A model generated the notes under the pieces. That model saw only the letters and a program-made list of their open reading frames with translations. It made no database searches and was not told the origin of the DNA. A program made the position numbers and the translations under genes. A DNA stretch of 25,220 nucleotides from Zancudomyces culisetae (lineage: Eukaryota; Kickxellomycota; Harpellomycetes; Harpellales; Legeriomycetaceae): positions 6,179 through 31,398 of the forward strand of contig LSSK01000263.1 of the NCBI GenBank assembly GCA_001969505.1, read 5' to 3'. Positions 11,489-21,030 of this stretch are shown one piece after another; the first letter of the stretch is position 1, and every line of letters begins with the position of its first letter.

Positions 11489-12725
11489 TTTTCCCTTTGT
11501 TTTTCAAATTATTTCATCAATAGCTGGAATTATTCTATCTAGTATACACTTTTGCGATTATACCTCAGGTGTGGTAGGCGCAAAAAAAAATTATTGTATA
11601 GATACCAGATATTTAATTACAGTCATAAAGTTTACACTTCCATTCCATACAACTTTGTATATCCCCGTTAAAGTAAACAAAAACCGTAATTTTATAGGAT
11701 TTAAATTGTCACTATATTCGTTTAAATTAAACATTCACAAGAAAAGCTGATTAATAATATTACCAAATAAATTGTTGCGTTTCCTAAATCCTTTTTTTCT
11801 TTTTTCTTTTTTCTTTTTCTTTTTACCCTTTTTATTCTATATTACTAGAACTTGGTATGTTTTTTATTTTCTCGAAAAATGCCAGGGAATAAAAAATATT
11901 GCAAACAAAGCATTGTCAGGCTTTGTTTTGATTGACAATTCTTTGCTCTCCATTGTTTACTTTATATAAATCAGACTTTTTTTCTTTATAGCCATCAGCA
12001 AATTTCCACTAGTTTTAGTACTTACAAAGTAATTATGTCAACTCGGGTCTTTTACAGAATGAATATACTAATTCCTTGAGCAACTAACAAGCTCAAAGCC
12101 ACTACTACTTTTGTTTGATTTGGCCTGTATTAACACTACCGTACTAGAATGTAGTAGTGTGAGAAAGCGTACTACTCTTCCAATAGTAAAGGTTACTGTC
12201 CATATACCAGAACACTCATACAATCCGCATCAATGTAACTGTAATATACTGTACTGTACTGATGTTGTTCTCTATGAACGGTATTTTACTGTCCAAATAC
12301 CTCGAAAAGAGCGTGTGTAGACAAACATCAGCACTAGTTAGCTTTGCTGATCTCTCTATCCACATATCTTAACCATAGTTGTCCCTCGATTTTCCTTGAT
12401 TGATGAAACCCAATAAACCATTCTATCCTTGGATAGACCAATATATCCAAAACACCATCCGAAACCACCAGATCACCAGATTTTCCTTCACTCATACCCA
12501 CTATTCCAACCATCAACATTTTTGTGTTTCTCCATTATACCAAATAGTCAAATCGATGAGGTGGTGCTATTTTTTTTTTGGAACACATACATTCTTTCCA
12601 TTCTACCAAATAAAACACTCAGTTACTCTACTCAACTGCGAAAAAATAAAAACAAAAAAAAATAATAATGTTTCACACCAATACATGAATAATTTTCTCT
12701 TGAATGTAAATCAGTTCTAAAACCT

Positions 12726-12755
12726 GTTTTGTTTTTTGTTTTTTGTTTTTTGTTT
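12726..12755. repeat. GTTTTTT heptamer repeat
   Basis: G residues recur every seven bases (12731, 12738, 12745, 12752) in a T-run background, giving three perfect GTTTTTT units. It is a simple-sequence repeat in intergenic DNA. Confidence 0.8.
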
Positions 12756-13046
12756 CACACCTATTATTTTTTTCACCATTTTTTATTTGCAATTCTGTTT
12801 CTGTTTACTTTACTTTTTTTTTTTTGAAATTGTTAATTGCACAAATCACCAAAACTTATACCAAAATTCAAAAAAAAAAAACTAAAACAAAACACCCCAA
12901 AATAAACTCTCATTGTCAACCAGATAAACCCAATCGCGTTGAATTTACGTGTTTCTACTTGCCCGTTTTGTTTATGTCTAAAATTTACAAAATCCCTTTG
13001 AAATCTTATCTTTGCGCCAGTTTCCCCTTTATTTTCAAATCATACG

Positions 13047-15848
13047 TTACTTAGTACTCATAGCTGCGTGTGCCCTAGCACTGGTTTCGGTATGCATTAT
13101 TTCTCGGAGCGCCATAGTAGCATAGCATCCCTTTTTCAAGTTGAAACAGACTTTGAGTGCCAAATGTGTGGTATCTCGTTTATCCTCATTCTCAGTACTG
13201 TTCGGAGGAACTACACTAGCCACAGAATCTGTGGTTTCTTGTACCTCTTCATGAGACAATGAACCCTCTTTAGAACGTGGGATAATACCGAAATCGCTTT
13301 TCAATAGGTTTCGCTTTGTTGAACTTAGTGATGGCTGCAAGTCCTGGTCCAACGAAGTGCAGGTATTAAACTCATAAGTCAGATCAGTGGGTCTTTCCAA
13401 GAGATATCTGTAATTTCCAGCAACGTTAAAGTCTCGGAAAAACGAACTCAACTTATCAATGTTGATGCCGTCTTTGTTCAATTCGGATTTGTATGACGAG
13501 TATACCTTATTCTTTGGATATTTCACATCATATCCAAAGGTTGGAAGAACAACGTCAAGTATCGTGTACTCAGCTATGTTGCGGTCAGTTATGTATTCAA
13601 CATTCACAAGTAACTCGTCTTCCTCTTGAAACAACTCGTTTTCCTTAGGCGCTGACCCCCGTGGCTTTGTAGGAGTCTTTTTTTGTGCTGTGTTTCCTGA
13701 AATCGAAGGTGGTAGTTCTATAGCAGTTGCTTTGTAATTGCAAACAACCAAATCACCTACCACAGGTTTTGCTGACCCATACAAACTTATTCGTTCAGAC
13801 GCTGTTATGTTCCATATGTAGGACTGATAGGCGTGTACATACATATGTCTCAGATTTCTAGGAATCTATCAAAACGTATTTTGGTTAGTCAAACTGTCTC
13901 CATTTTTCACTCTCCACATTTACATTTACATCCACTCAAAATCATATATAAATAAAGTCAGTTACCGATCCAAATGCTCCGAAAAAGTCATTAGGCTTCT
14001 TATTCTTGACAAAGTGGTTCAAAACACATTTTTCCGCCACACATCCAGAATATGGCAGAGCCTCAAGCGCCTGTTTGGGATCCTTAGTCTCCTCCCAAAT
14101 TGCTCTAGCCATATCCATTTCTTGTCTATCCCCAATTCTGCGCTGCAGGATCTTGTCAATTACATTTTTCCAATTTTGTCTGATTATCTCCAACCCAATG
14201 GTATGTGACCCAACTGCACTTGTTCCAAATCGCTGCATTCCAAAGTAGTTGATATACCCCTTTTCTTTCATGACCAGAAGAGAATCCTCTATTTTTTCCT
14301 TGGTTGATCCCTGAACATTTCGCAAAACTATCTGGAACCTATTTCCATACAGCTCCCCTAAACGAAGGGGCTCCTTTTTGTACTCATAGTCTCCCAAAAT
14401 GCAGTTGCGAATCCCTTTATTGATTCTTATCATTTTATTTGCATCTACTTTGTGTCCTGAGCATCTCTGTGTCGTTACTCCTCTTCTGTCCTTGGTACCC
14501 GCAAATGAAAACGTCTTGTTTTTGATCCTATTGTAAATGATTAGTGTGTGAAAGCATTGTTAATAGCTTGCAACATGAATAGTCAAGTAAATGTATCCAA
14601 AAATAGTAAAACAATAATCCTACCTCAACATTCTGGAAATATCGTTAATCACATCATTCGTTTCGCGATTCTCTTTGATTAAAGTAAAGTGAAGAAATCT
14701 GCCGCGTTCTGCCCACTTATCTTGAGCTGCTCTTAGATTCTTCTTCCCTTTAGAAAATTCAAGCACAATCTTCCCATCAACAGTCGTTCCATTAACTTTA
14801 TCCTTGAAATACCCCTTTACAGCCCTGTAAACAGCACCTCGTTTCTCTTTATCAAGCTCTTCTTGTATTATAAATGGTTGACGCACCTCAGTCTCAGCGA
14901 GCGTTTGATCCTCCCCGGGGTTTTCTGTAGCATTCGTATCTTGATCAAAATAGGAAATAATATCCTCTGCCATTTTTTCTCCCAGAGTCAAAACTAGACT
15001 AGATTTTGCTTCCTATTACCCAGGTACGCAAAGTATGGTGAATACCCGTTTGATATTTATACATACATTCAAATGTCAATAATAACAACATGAGCACTTT
15101 ACCTTTTGTTCCTCCTCACGATTCGTTTCAGCTTTTTTAATAGCATCACTTTCTCCTTTTATAAATACCTGTGATTTAATTTCAATCAAATTTCCATCTT
15201 TGTCAATTTCATTTACAATAAAATCGCAGAATCTAATCAAATATTTGAGTAGATAATTATTAGCTTGTTTCAATTTCAAAAATTATCTTGCATTCAATCT
15301 TCTCGATAGGTTTATACCGGATAAAACTTATCCAGCATGATACCGAGAGTTAAAAAAGAGTATCATAAAAAAGGAAGAAAAGCATACCTGTGTTTTATGA
15401 TTGCTTGGAATCCCTCACAATTGGGATTAATATATTGCCTTATTCCGACATCCTCCTGTCTGTAGAAACTGTCCTGTCTCTGAAATTCTGATTTTGGAGC
15501 GTTATCCACTTTGACCTCTATATTTTAATAGTGGGTTGAATACTTCCGTTTTTCTATTCATTAAAGACTGCATACTCTTTCCATCATTGGCACATTAAAA
15601 AAATAAAATAAAACCCGGATAAACTCACCTTCATCCTTGGCAACAACTTCGTTTGGCGTTTCCAAATTTGTAGGAGCCAAACTGGCTTGATTTTCCAAAA
15701 CCTTACTGCCTTCACCTACGACTTCACTTTCGCCCTCATTATGATCGGTCTTGATTTTTTTGCTGATATGGCCCTCCATTATTCTCTTGTGTATATTTTT
15801 GCTTTTTAAAAAACGAATTTGATCCCGAATGACTCTGGCGGGATTCAT
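13047..15848 (-). CDS. PUS7: tRNA/snRNA/mRNA pseudouridine synthase Pus7 (TruD family), six exons
   Basis: Isomerises uridine to pseudouridine in RNA (nuclear and cytoplasmic in yeast). Exons: 15848-15629, 15517-15388, 15232-15103, 15012-14624, 14527-13966, 13865-13047; total 2250 nt, 749 residues. All junctions keep frame and rebuild family motifs: EDVGI...GFQAIIKHRFCDFIVNEID (yeast Pus7 has a very similar segment ending DFLVNEID), FLHFTLIKEN, FAGTKDRRGVT with catalytic Asp303, NYFGMQRFG (383-391), IPRNLRHMYVHAYQSY just after the last junction, and GCYATMALRE near the C-terminus. Introns are 90-155 bp, all ending in TAG. The ATG at 15848 gives a basic N-terminal extension; the ATG at 15779 (MEGHISKKIK) is an equally possible start, since this part is not conserved. 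Yeast Pus7 is 676 residues, so this one is somewhat longer. An upstream SSU1-like gene lies in the same orientation 890 bp away. Confidence 0.95.
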
Positions 15849-16738
15849 AAATATATTGTTTAAATATCTGAATAAGCCTAATTATGTTGACTAGGAAATA
15901 TATTCTTGCCCTTGGAATGACTCGTTTTCTTAAGCCAGGTATGCAATAGGTCTTGATTTTCTCGATCAAAAATTTTTCCCTATTCAGCCATTCACGTTGG
16001 AAAAGCAAAAAAAAATTTTTAAAGGAATTTATTGAACTCGGCTTATTATTTCCACTAAATTGTATCAGCGAAATATGATTTGTATTATTTTATTGGGTAA
16101 ATCGAAACTTAAACTATTACGTAATAATTTTTTGTCGCTTTTCTAAATAAATCAAGTTTTTAGTGCATCTAAAACTTTATATTTTTTTGGTTTGAATAAA
16201 TTTAAAAAGTACAACACTTGTAGTATACATGTCGTTTAGCGTGTAAACTTTACAGAAAAACAAAGTAACAAGAAACACTATCTATAAGAATTTTTTCTCT
16301 TTCCCATTTTCTATTTTTTTATTTATGGATTTAAATCTGAAATTTTAGTTTTAATGGGATGTTAAATATAGGCGATATATCAATACTAATCTTAGATGAA
16401 AAATATACGGGCGGGTTCTGGTGGGCTTAGATACCACTCTTTAATATGATATTAAACTAAACTGCTTGGAATTGTTTATTTACTCAATCAATTGAACACA
16501 TGGGCATCTGACCCTAGTTGGGAATAGAAATACATTATTAAAATCATTAATTGTGACTATGGCCACATATTTTTTTGCTTTGGATGCGGAAAGTTATAAT
16601 GAAGAGGCTTTATAAATTTATAAACACATAAATTAGTCTAAATATAAATCAGGCGTAAATGGAAAGAAATGCAAAATGGATTCCAGGAAAGAGCAAGCTA
16701 TTGATGCTCTAATGTGTAAAAATGCGGTGCGGTTTGTT
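15849..16738. other. AT-rich intergenic region, PUS7 upstream / SSU1 downstream
   Basis: No conserved coding segment or RNA gene was recognised. The stretch 16455-16477 resembles 22443-22465 (about 20 of 23 bases) and may be a dispersed-repeat remnant. Otherwise nothing specific is visible. Confidence 0.6.
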
Positions 16739-18022
16739 CTATATTTGGACTAGAGAACTCTGTTCAGAAGTCGATGTTGATTCATGCTCGATGGTGGCAA
16801 GAGCAGGCGTGGCCAAGCTGGGATCTACAAACAAGGCGCCAGAAAGAGCACCGAGTACTGTTCTGGTGAACACAAACAGCCATATTAAAAATAGACAAAC
16901 TGTGTAGATCGAACCGAGGACCTTAAAGAATGGAGCGCCTAGTATCTTTCCAAGAGTATTTGTTGCTAAGGCATAAACACCCAGAGGGAAAGTGCACGCC
17001 CACCAGCCCATGTTGAATCTAACTTCATGTTTTATCATTCCATAGCATGTTTGGGCACAGGCCTGGACTAGCCAGAACAAACCAAAGCCCCACATTATAG
17101 CGCCGATTATCAAACCGAGACCTTCAGCTATGGGCCCAAGCATAGTGAGTTCAGGGTAAACAGTGGGGAATATTTTGGCTGCGACGGTTCCGAGTGTCAT
17201 AATTCCGAAGGCACCCTGGCCCAAGGGACCAAGAGGCAGGTAGACGCTGATAAGTAGTTCGGGTGGTGGTAAGGAGTGGAATGCCAAACGAGAAAAGTAG
17301 ACACTAATTATGCATACAGCCAGCGGAACGCCCATTCCCCAGATGACATATGATGATATGACTACTAGATTGGCTAGGTTTTCGTCGAGGACTCCAGCTA
17401 CAACTCCACCTGAACCTGCCGTAACTGCCGCTGGTACTATTGGAAGTAGCCATACAGCCAACATTTTTTCCATACTGTGTGTCTGCTTAGTAGCCCTATT
17501 AAATTGATATTTGCGAGTATGTTGGTTAAGTTTAGGCTTCAACTGGGAAATACAACATAAAACGACAAACGAACTTTGATATTTTATCACTTACATGAAA
17601 AACGGAACTACCAGGACACTAAAGGTCATAAGAAATACTTCAATCCACCAAAGCACGAAAGCTGTGTGAGGAGCCCAGGGATATTTGTCGCTTGGAAGCA
17701 TCAACGCGAAGCTGTTGACGATGGTTGCCAAACCCATGGGAATAGCGCCGATGAACATACTTATGACGGGATGTGAGAGTGTTTTTATGAAGGTGTGAGG
17801 GTATAATATATATTTTAGCATTAATATTATACTAAATATAAGGAACAAGATACAATTTAGTACAAACAGCACGATTCCTATTTCATGGCAGCCAGTGAAC
17901 TGGTATGGAGATGTGTATACTAGAACCCCTGTGATTCCAGTACCCATGTTGATTGTAAACCAATTTGGGGTAAACAACCGGATTATATCGCTATTCCTAT
18001 TCAGTTTCTTCATTATAGCCAT
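16739..18022 (-). CDS. SSU1: SSU1-like TDT-family exporter (sulfite efflux pump / C4-dicarboxylate transporter family), two exons
   Basis: Polytopic plasma-membrane transporter of the tellurite-resistance/dicarboxylate (TDT) family; yeast Ssu1 exports sulfite, while S. pombe Mae1 imports malate. Exons 18022-17595 and 17495-16739 give 1185 nt, 394 residues. About ten hydrophobic segments are visible. Family marks: MGTGITGVLVY near the N-terminus, GAIPMGLATIVN (yeast Ssu1 GTYPMGLVTIIN), MEKMLAVWLLPIVP, GPLGQGAFG (232-240; yeast GPMGQGSFG), and FNMGWWACTFPLGVYALA (~303-320). The intron (donor CAT|GTAAGT, acceptor AATAG) joins in phase 2 to give FFMATKQTHSMEKM; the second possible acceptor (CAG just before TATGG) is also in frame but would remove residues typical of filamentous-fungal homologues. 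The start ATG at 18022 is the first ATG in frame; the ATG at 18013 is an alternative. Family assignment is firm, the substrate (sulfite versus dicarboxylate) is inferred. Confidence 0.9.
17496..17594 (-). other. SSU1 intron
   Basis: 99-bp intron, GTAAGT donor, AATAG acceptor, with a CTTAAC-like branch sequence upstream of the acceptor. Splicing restores a conserved inter-helix loop. Confidence 0.85.
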
Positions 18023-19555
18023 AAACAAGCATTTTCTTCCTTTCTATACCTTGGTGTGTCAATGAGGGCGATGTGTCTATTTAATCTTTGTTTTGCAAGA
18101 GTCTCTAAATCCACGATTTGAAATGCTGAATATAATTCTGGCTCGCTCTAGTACTTTTAAAGACACCTATGTTTTCTACGGCACCTACATCTTCATCCCC
18201 CACTTAAAAGTCAATTTCATCCGATCCTTTTGAAAAAAAATTTTACTTGATATTTTGTCTTAATGAGTAATCTGGATTACTAATACATAAAGTTAAACTA
18301 GGAAATAATTGGTAAATGCATAAGGCGAAATAAATCATCGGAAAAAAAAGGGCTTTTGAGATGAAGAGAAGAAAAGATGAAGTGATAGTGCAAGATTACC
18401 TCTAACTATTTGCTTGGTAAGAGAGGGATTTCTTTTCTGTTATACCCGGGATTGTTGTTTATGTTGTTTGTGACTTGTTTATTCCACCAATTATAAATTT
18501 TCGGATTGTTTGTGATTTTGGAGTGGGAATAAATTGAAAAAGGAATCCCGAAATGTTACTTGATCAGGGATTTACCTTATACATGTGAACGTATGGCTGA
18601 AATTCCATGAATTTCTATCTTGAAATTTTTTATTTCCATTTTCATTATCAGATTGATGGCATGTGATATTTTATCGATAAAAAGATGGGAGAAAGAGGTC
18701 TAGGTCATAAGAAAATACAGCAGTAATGGGTAGTGGTGGGTAAACAATACTGGATATTCAAGTACGTTTCTATGAAATATAACAAAAATTAATATATTTA
18801 GTTTTTATTATAAAGAATTAGTGTTTGAACGTGGACATGTTCATTTTTTGTTTCCAATTCACGCTCTAATAACAGAGAATAAATTATCCAGATACTCGGA
18901 ATGGTTAGAATACGATAGATGTAATAAAAAGCATTAACAGCTCTGTAGGCAGATATTATCGCTTATATAAAAGGCAATGTATGTATATAGCAATACATGA
19001 CAAAAAATATTGAAAAATATCCATTATATTCACCAAATTTTGTTAAATCTTGAATAATACACATGACCATGTTTGACTGTGGTAATCTACCATGATATTC
19101 ATACATTGTAAACACAATATATAGTACCCAAATATCGTCTCAAATATATTCACATCAAATATAAAATGAATGTAGTCGCGATAAGTAGAAACACTTTTGA
19201 AACTCAAAAAATAACGGTGTGTGACTTGAAATCCTTCTTATTCCAAATGCAAGAAAAATAATAACAAGAGTAAAAGAAAACACGAAAATCAAATAACAAA
19301 AAAAGCTAAAAAAGCAAAAGAACAAAAGAAGAAAAGTAAACCTGGATCAAGGCATAAACACTGGTGAACATTACCACCGGTACACATAATCCCCGTTCAA
19401 ATCACAAAAAGTTGAGGCGTTTACACTCACTCTCTTCCTCTTCATCCCATTTTTTGTTGCTCTTTCTCTTTATATTTTGGTCCATGTCCATTGTACACTT
19501 ATACTATTTCTCGTACAGTACCCAAGAAAGATGAAAGAAAAGGTATCGACAAAAA
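18023..19555. other. AT-rich intergenic region
   Basis: About 1.5 kb. It should include the SSU1 promoter near 18023-18250. No open frame with recognisable motif, tRNA or clear repeat was found on either strand. Confidence 0.6.
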
Positions 19556-19732
19556 TTAGACGTCGGCGATGATAACATCGACATCAACTCCTAGCTCGAT
19601 AGCAATGGAGGTGATTTGTTTGACGATTTCGGCGGGTGAGTGCAAATCGACCAATCTCTTGTGGATTCTCATTTCAAATCTGCCCCAGGCCTTTGAACCT
19701 TCACCGTTTAGTTTCGGTGTAAATAATTTCAT
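19556..19732 (-). pseudogene. RPS20: Truncated copy of 40S ribosomal protein uS10 (Rps20)
   Basis: The minus strand encodes the C-terminal half of uS10, ending in a TAA stop (19556-19558): [37 protein letters not shown] and [12 protein letters not shown] (family: [21 protein letters not shown], then SIEPGVDVEVTIAD). Upstream of the GEGSK motif similarity fades ([12 protein letters not shown] against KITTRKTPNGEG), and an in-frame TGA occurs a few codons before the ATG at 19732. No sequence for the N-terminal half was seen in the following 850 bp. Conserved residues are changed (Pro to Leu in the IEPGV motif, Asp to Gly in TWDRF). I read it as a 5'-truncated, decaying copy. The alternative is the last exon of a real gene with a distant first exon, which I think less likely because of the substitutions. 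Its higher GC makes it stand out from the flanks. Confidence 0.75.
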
Positions 19733-19759
19733 ACCATAGCTCTTGATCCCTTGTCAGGA

Positions 19760-19860
19760 TTGACACAGGTACAATTTGAATATCTTTCTTAAAATGTTTT
19801 TTATTTAGGATAAGATAAACATTATTCTTAAAGCTGTTCTAACAATAAAGTGGCACTTTA
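19760..19860 (+). repeat. Diverged dispersed repeat, copy A
   Basis: Resembles 22095-22191 in the same orientation. The best block is 19818-19860 against 22149-22191: 33 of 43 bases match without gaps, including AACATTAT, TAAAGCTGTTCTA and CACTTTA. A TTGACAC is found 58 bp (here) and 54 bp (other copy) before that block, so homology probably extends over about 100 bp with a small indel. Family not recognised. Confidence 0.6.
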
Positions 19861-20246
19861 CTACATGTTTTTAATTATCATATAGCTTTTAAATACCAAT
19901 AAAAGTAACCAAGGCAATTCTTAATGATATGAAACTCTTTAAAACGACTGCTTACAAGTAAAATCTACAACTATATTAATAATTTGAGTTTTTTGCATAG
20001 CTCAAAAGTTCTTCCTAAAATTCATTTAGGGATTTCACTTAAATAGATGGCTGTTCAATGTTGATGTAAACATGCAAAGTTTATGATGAAATAGACATGG
20101 TAATACTATAGATAATGTGTTGCAAAAATTAACAAAGTTTATTATAATAGTGAAAAGTAGAACAAAAAATACATATACACAAATAGCTTGTAGGAACATA
20201 GCCATCCGTAATATCCATGGAGTCAGCTTTAGATTTTGTAGTTACA

Positions 20247-20274
20247 ATGAAATTCAATTTGCTAGTGCTATTTA
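20247..20274 (+). other. Candidate signal-peptide first exon of the secreted protein gene
   Basis: ATG at 20247 opens MKFNLLVLF, a lysine followed by a hydrophobic run, as expected for the start of a signal peptide, and ends soon at an in-frame TAG. A GT at 20275 follows codon 10 in phase 1, which fits the AG at 20616-20617 (phase 1), giving 146 residues in total. Joining to the nearer acceptor at 20597 would give a more typical 19-residue signal peptide but needs a non-GT donor. The exon is plausible but unproven. Confidence 0.4.
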
Positions 20275-20597
20275 GTGTTCATTTATAGATATTTTATAAA
20301 AAAGTAACTACGTTTATTTTTATTACTAGAATGCTTATTTAACTTTCTACATAACTTATGTAGTAACGAATTAAAAGTATAGTCAGTAATACTTATCTGT
20401 CAACAAGGAGTAAGTAATAGACAAGAGTACCTGGCGTTCAGCATTAAATAACATCAAAATGTAGAAATACAGTATGAAATATAGGACCTCCGTTTGAAAA
20501 ATAAAATTAATAATGAATTAGACCTTTACTTTTCACTTCTTTTAACACTACAAAAATAAAATATCTGATGAGTATCTTATCAATAATATACCCTCAG

Positions 20598-21030
20598 TGC
20601 ATTGGCACTTAGCTCAGTCTTTGCACAAAATGGATGCGATGCACAGAATGCGCAGAATCAAGATGTACAAGAATCAGGAGAAAATGATATCATGGAATCC
20701 AAATTTACTGAGATGGACGACGAAGACCTACCCAGGCGCAGAAAAGTCACAAAATTGAAGTTTGAGTTGTTTAATGCTGTAGGCTGTTTTGGCGCATCGA
20801 CTATTGCCTATGCAAAACCAAACAAGTGCTATTCGGCAGCAAACTTTGCAGCTGTAAGAATGAGCTGTGTGAATAACAACAAAGGCGCCATGATGTTTTG
20901 CAGCGAGGCTAATTGTACAGGCAAATGCTTCGTCGTACTTAGAAGCGCAGAAAGTGATATTAATGGTATATATTACCAAATTGGTAATAAAGCTGCAACA
21001 TCCTACTCTTGGATTGCACCATACTTTTAA
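20598..21030 (+). CDS. Small secreted cysteine-rich prepro-protein, unidentified family (main exon)
   Basis: The frame opens at 20587 without an ATG, so an upstream exon is needed; the likely acceptors are at 20597 or 20617. The first residues (ALALSSVFAQ) look like the end of a signal peptide with an A-x-A-like cleavage site. An acidic 30-40 residue stretch follows and ends in LPRRRK, a Kex2/furin-like dibasic site, then a ~93-residue mature part with six cysteines (GCF, KCY, SCV, FCS, NCT, KCF), enough for three disulfides; a seventh Cys lies in the propeptide. The spacing NFAAVRMSC ... FCSEANCTGKC ... GNKAATSYSWI faintly resembles beta/gamma-crystallin-like Greek-key repeats of secreted fungal proteins; this is an inference from pattern only. 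It stands alone in an AT-rich accessory region between two diverged repeats. The role could be effector, antimicrobial or cell-wall related; I do not assign one. Confidence 0.7.

Larger units (their letters stand above)
11158..13046. other. Non-coding region: myosin upstream region and PUS7 downstream region
   Basis: About 1.9 kb of AT-rich DNA with homopolymer A/T runs. Open frames here (for example 12111-12320 and 12400-12720) have low-complexity translations and no recognisable motif. It should contain the myosin promoter/5' UTR (near 11158) and the PUS7 3' end (near 13046), but no specific element could be identified. Confidence 0.6.

Noticed and set aside
12111-12720. Open frames of 60-106 codons on both strands
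   Set aside because: Low-complexity translations with no motif, no splice or codon support, in AT-rich DNA.
15739-16008. 89-codon minus-strand frame overlapping PUS7 exon 1
   Set aside because: Out of frame with PUS7, no recognisable motif, and the overlapping PUS7 frame is supported by splicing.
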